A DNA stretch of 6,507 bases from Candidatus Levyibacteriota bacterium (GTDB lineage Bacteria; Patescibacteriota; Microgenomatia; Levybacterales; UBA12049): NCBI GenBank assembly GCA_003173995.1, contig PRDT01000002.1, positions 1-6,507 of the forward strand. The letters are read 5' to 3'. Made by a program: the position numbers and the translations under genes. The number at the start of each line of letters is the position of its first letter. Position 1 is the first letter of the stretch. Below are positions 4,156-6,507 of the stretch, in pieces. The notes under the pieces are model-generated. The model was not told the origin of the DNA. It saw only the letters and a program-made list of their open reading frames with translations, and made no database searches.

Positions 4156-6507
4156 CTACATTGCGAAGATAGTTCTCTCAACATCTCTATAAAATGAGTG
4201 GGTATGGGCGAAGACTTCTTCACCTGTCCCTTTTGCCCTGTGGACTGCCTCGTGTGCTGCTGTCTCAAGGTGGTCTGCTTGCGCATTTACATCCCCTTGA
4301 GCAGCTTCCAATACAGAGTCAATTCTACTCGCACTCCAAGAATAATGGTCATGCGTGTGATCATAGAGTGCTAACGCATTTAATCCATGTAAAGCCCCTT
4401 GGAACATATAAATATCTCTTTGTGCTGGTGGAGGATTTGGTGCATACAAAACAGTTTCTGCTCGAGCTAATAACCCATCCAGATATACTCGCGCTTCTTC
4501 TGGGGGGATCAAACCATCTTGCAGCTCTACTTGTTCATGACGCTCAAAGCTCATTTCCATAAGTTTTGTTCTTATCTCCAAAGGCAACGTCGTCTCTACA
4601 TTCTCTGGCAATTGACCATGAATATGAAGATTTATTATTTGCGCCAAAGAATATTGTGTTTCTTCAACAGTAACAACAGGTTGATTCAAAATCCAGAATT
4701 GCACATCCACTTTACTCGTCCAATCAGGTTGAAAAGTCGTTGTCGGGGATTGAGAAAGTCTTTCAGTATAGACAGCATCGTACCAAACCTCATCAGGTAA
4801 TAATTTTTCTCCAGGGGTTATCTCAACATCGAGGTCAAATCCACCACCAGCCACCAACCCCGCTATTATTTGTACATAATTTTGTTGATACATTGTTTGT
4901 AACCGTCCGACAACTTCTTCCTGCTCATGGAATCCTGCATTATCACGAGTTAGTCTCTGCGGAGTATTTACTAAATTAAGCTGCATACCAGATCCAACAA
5001 GAATTGCCTTGGCAAAATCAGGTACTGTAGAGCCTTCTATTACCTGTGCCAGATTAAACTGAGGAAGAGGTGTGTCATCCACCGCCAAATGAAGAGCTTG
5101 ATAGCCAAGTGGTTTTATTTCAATAGTTCCAAGACCAGATTCTGGTAGCCTAAATGCTGTTTTGGCTGTTGCATTCAGTTGTACTCCATTCAAATAGACT
5201 TCTGCTCTTTCAGGAGGAATTGCTCCTGAAAATTGAGTCATTCTCTCTCTAAAAAGCGCTGCTTCCATTTGGACTGCATCAGGCTTAATGCCTCTCCATG
5301 CAGTAGTTGATGTGCCAATAAAAAGATTGGTTGGATCATTCGCTTCTTCCTTATAGGAAAGACTAAAATCGACTAAATCTCCTTTATCATTTCTTATTGC
5401 ATTGAGTCTCATTATGCCCACAGTCCCTCCTTGAGATGTCTTGACTTCAACGTGATCTGCATCCTTCAAAATACTTAAGAAATGGAGTCCATGCATACCC
5501 TCACCTTGACCTGGAACAATAAGCTTGAATAATGCCTCACGAGGATCCATACCAACATGATCTCTGAGAGTAAAGCCATAGAAAGATTCTGTTGGGGTAA
5601 CATAATAGCTATCAGAAATCTCAATTCGCTTTCTCTCTCCTTCCAGTCCTTCCCGTGCAATTGCTTGCCAAGAATTTTTAAAAACTTCAAAGTAAGAACT
5701 ACCTGGTGTTTGGTCAAGATGAAGCGGAACATGCAATAATTCTCTCTTCCTATCTCTTAATTTATCGTCATGAAAAGTGTGAGTAAGAAGAAATTCGTCT
5801 ATACTCCTTGCTGTAAGAAGTTCTTCTCGTTTTCCTTCAATATCTAAAAGGGCTAATTGAGCAGGAAAAGCTCTTGCTTGGAAGCTTCCCATATCTTCCA
5901 TATCCGAGATTTCTAAGGGATTTGTTGTCGTCTGTATGATATCGAATTGTCCATGATACATTTGCCAAAGAAGCTTCTTTTTTGGCTCCCAGTGTTGTGA
6001 AAATGGATCACCTAGTGAGAATCCATACATTTTAATATCACTCGATGACAAGCCAAATGTTTGTACAAAAGGTAAAAGAATTTCATCAATTACTCTTGGC
6101 GATACCGTTGCCCTCAGTCTACCAGTTTGTTGAGGCGATATCAACAATTCAACAATTTCACCTGCAGTATATTCATCACAATCTGTCAATAACCGCTGTA
6201 ATATAGGTAGCTCCAAAGGGAACCGTATTAATGTTCCATTCATAACTTTCTCCACGTAGCTTCTACCGGTTCTCATTTCGTAATCCTCTACCTGACTCAC
6301 ATCTTCCTCGAGATAGGCTTTCCAAACAGCAGTTCCCCTTGGAGCTCCACGAGCAATAGATAGGGCAAATTGTGTCTTAAAATTTGCAAAATTCTCTGGG
6401 GTGAAAAACTCGAGAAATTTCTCTCTCCTTTCACCTTCTAATCCTCCTATTGCCGCTAGTTCGCTTGCATTTTCTATAAGAAAATTCCAGTCTGCATAAT
6501 AACCACT
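4156..6507 (-). CDS. Large protein with GHKL-ATPase-like core and C-terminal HExxH motif (N-terminus outside window)
   Basis: The frame is open from the right edge to TAG at 4156-4158: 783 visible residues. GTG at 6300 is not the start, because 69 further sense codons lie upstream in frame (SGYYADWNFL onward). Seen: an N-box-like EVFKNSWQAIARE (5650-5688); LRDHVGMD about 40 residues on (5545-5568), resembling the ATP-binding DxGxGM motif; and VPGQGEGMHGLHFLSIL (5467-5517), a glycine-rich lid-like segment. Order and spacing fit the GHKL fold (Hsp90, MutL, histidine kinases). The middle is beta-rich and unrecognised. Two similar segments occur, IPPERAEVYLNG (from 5220) and IPPEEARVYLDG (from 4509). 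The extreme C-terminus has AAHEAVHRAKG, an HExxH zinc-protease motif (4240-4254), then HTHSFYRDVE, which could supply a third ligand. No signal peptide or membrane span is visible. It converges with tRNA-Ser. Function unknown; domain calls are from motifs only. Confidence 0.85.
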   Translation of the reverse strand, partial: SGYYADWNFLIENASELAAIGGLEGERREKFLEFFTPENFANFKTQFALSIARGAPRGTAVWKAYLEEDVSQVEDYEMRTGRSYVEKVMNGTLIRFPLELPILQRLLTDCDEYTAGEIVELLISPQQTGRLRATVSPRVIDEILLPFVQTFGLSSSDIKMYGFSLGDPFSQHWEPKKKLLWQMYHGQFDIIQTTTNPLEISDMEDMGSFQARAFPAQLALLDIEGKREELLTARSIDEFLLTHTFHDDKLRDRKRELLHVPLHLDQTPGSSYFEVFKNSWQAIAREGLEGERKRIEISDSYYVTPTESFYGFTLRDHVGMDPREALFKLIVPGQGEGMHGLHFLSILKDADHVEVKTSQGGTVGIMRLNAIRNDKGDLVDFSLSYKEEANDPTNLFIGTSTTAWRGIKPDAVQMEAALFRERMTQFSGAIPPERAEVYLNGVQLNATAKTAFRLPESGLGTIEIKPLGYQALHLAVDDTPLPQFNLAQVIEGSTVPDFAKAILVGSGMQLNLVNTPQRLTRDNAGFHEQEEVVGRLQTMYQQNYVQIIAGLVAGGGFDLDVEITPGEKLLPDEVWYDAVYTERLSQSPTTTFQPDWTSKVDVQFWILNQPVVTVEETQYSLAQIINLHIHGQLPENVETTLPLEIRTKLMEMSFERHEQVELQDGLIPPEEARVYLDGLLARAETVLYAPNPPPAQRDIYMFQGALHGLNALALYDHTHDHYSWSASRIDSVLEAAQGDVNAQADHLETAAHEAVHRAKGTGEEVFAHTHSFYRDVERTIFAM

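Noticed and set aside
3922..4286. Minus-strand open frames across the tRNA-Ser (with AEETGFEPARALRLKS and RRRQDLNLREP)
   Set aside because: These are the well-known spurious proteins read antisense through tRNA genes; they cover the tRNA and overlap the end of the large gene.
4194..5739. Open frames in other frames inside the large minus-strand gene
   Set aside because: Shadow frames; the product sequences have low-complexity, non-protein-like composition while the main frame carries recognisable motifs.
4156..6300. GTG at 6300 as the start of the large minus-strand gene
   Set aside because: The frame is open for 69 more codons to the window edge, with normal protein-like composition, so the true start lies outside.
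1..6507. TGA recoded as glycine, as in some Patescibacteria
   Set aside because: All genes read normally with TAA or TAG stops, and none needs an in-frame TGA.
1..6507. CRISPR array, insertion sequence or transposase
   Set aside because: No regularly spaced repeats, no transposase-like protein and no terminal inverted repeats with target duplications were found.

Overview
The window looks like a piece of a small, AT-leaning bacterial genome, most likely a Candidate Phyla Radiation (Patescibacteria) member. This assignment is inference. It rests on compact genes with tiny gaps, stable RNA genes without an encoded CCA, short versions of core enzymes (186-residue phosphoglycerate mutase, 143-residue SmpB), an NHL-type propeller protein, and translation starts without Shine-Dalgarno sequences. 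Stops used are TAA and TAG, and no in-frame TGA is needed anywhere, so there is no sign of TGA recoding.

Left part (1-1816, + strand): the 3' end of a gene for a helical plus beta-propeller (NHL-like) protein, then smpB, then the ssrA gene for tmRNA, closed by a strong symmetrical terminator. SmpB and tmRNA are the two partners of trans-translation ribosome rescue and sit 46 bases apart. The tmRNA is well supported: its acceptor arm closes, and PK1, helix 5, PK2 and a PK3 core stem can be drawn by eye. Its reading frame from the expected resume codon is unusually long (36 codons, stop in the helix-5 loop).

Middle part (1827-3930): a consensus sigma-70-type promoter drives an unrecognised 252-residue protein almost without a leader. 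It converges on a ComF-family phosphoribosyltransferase gene. ComF diverges from a short cofactor-dependent phosphoglycerate mutase across only 51 bases. Every complete protein gene in the window has a -10-like hexamer ending 6 to 11 bases before its start codon, which suggests leaderless mRNAs as the normal architecture here.

Right part (3937-6507): a tRNA-Ser(GCU) gene with its own extended -10 promoter, followed by an odd structured tail in which the last 19 bases of the tRNA gene are repeated 93 bases downstream, this time followed by the bases of a CCA end. Convergent to it is a large gene (at least 783 residues, beginning beyond the right edge) with GHKL-ATPase-like motifs in the middle and an HExxH metallopeptidase-like motif at the extreme C-terminus. 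It is the least explained protein in the window.
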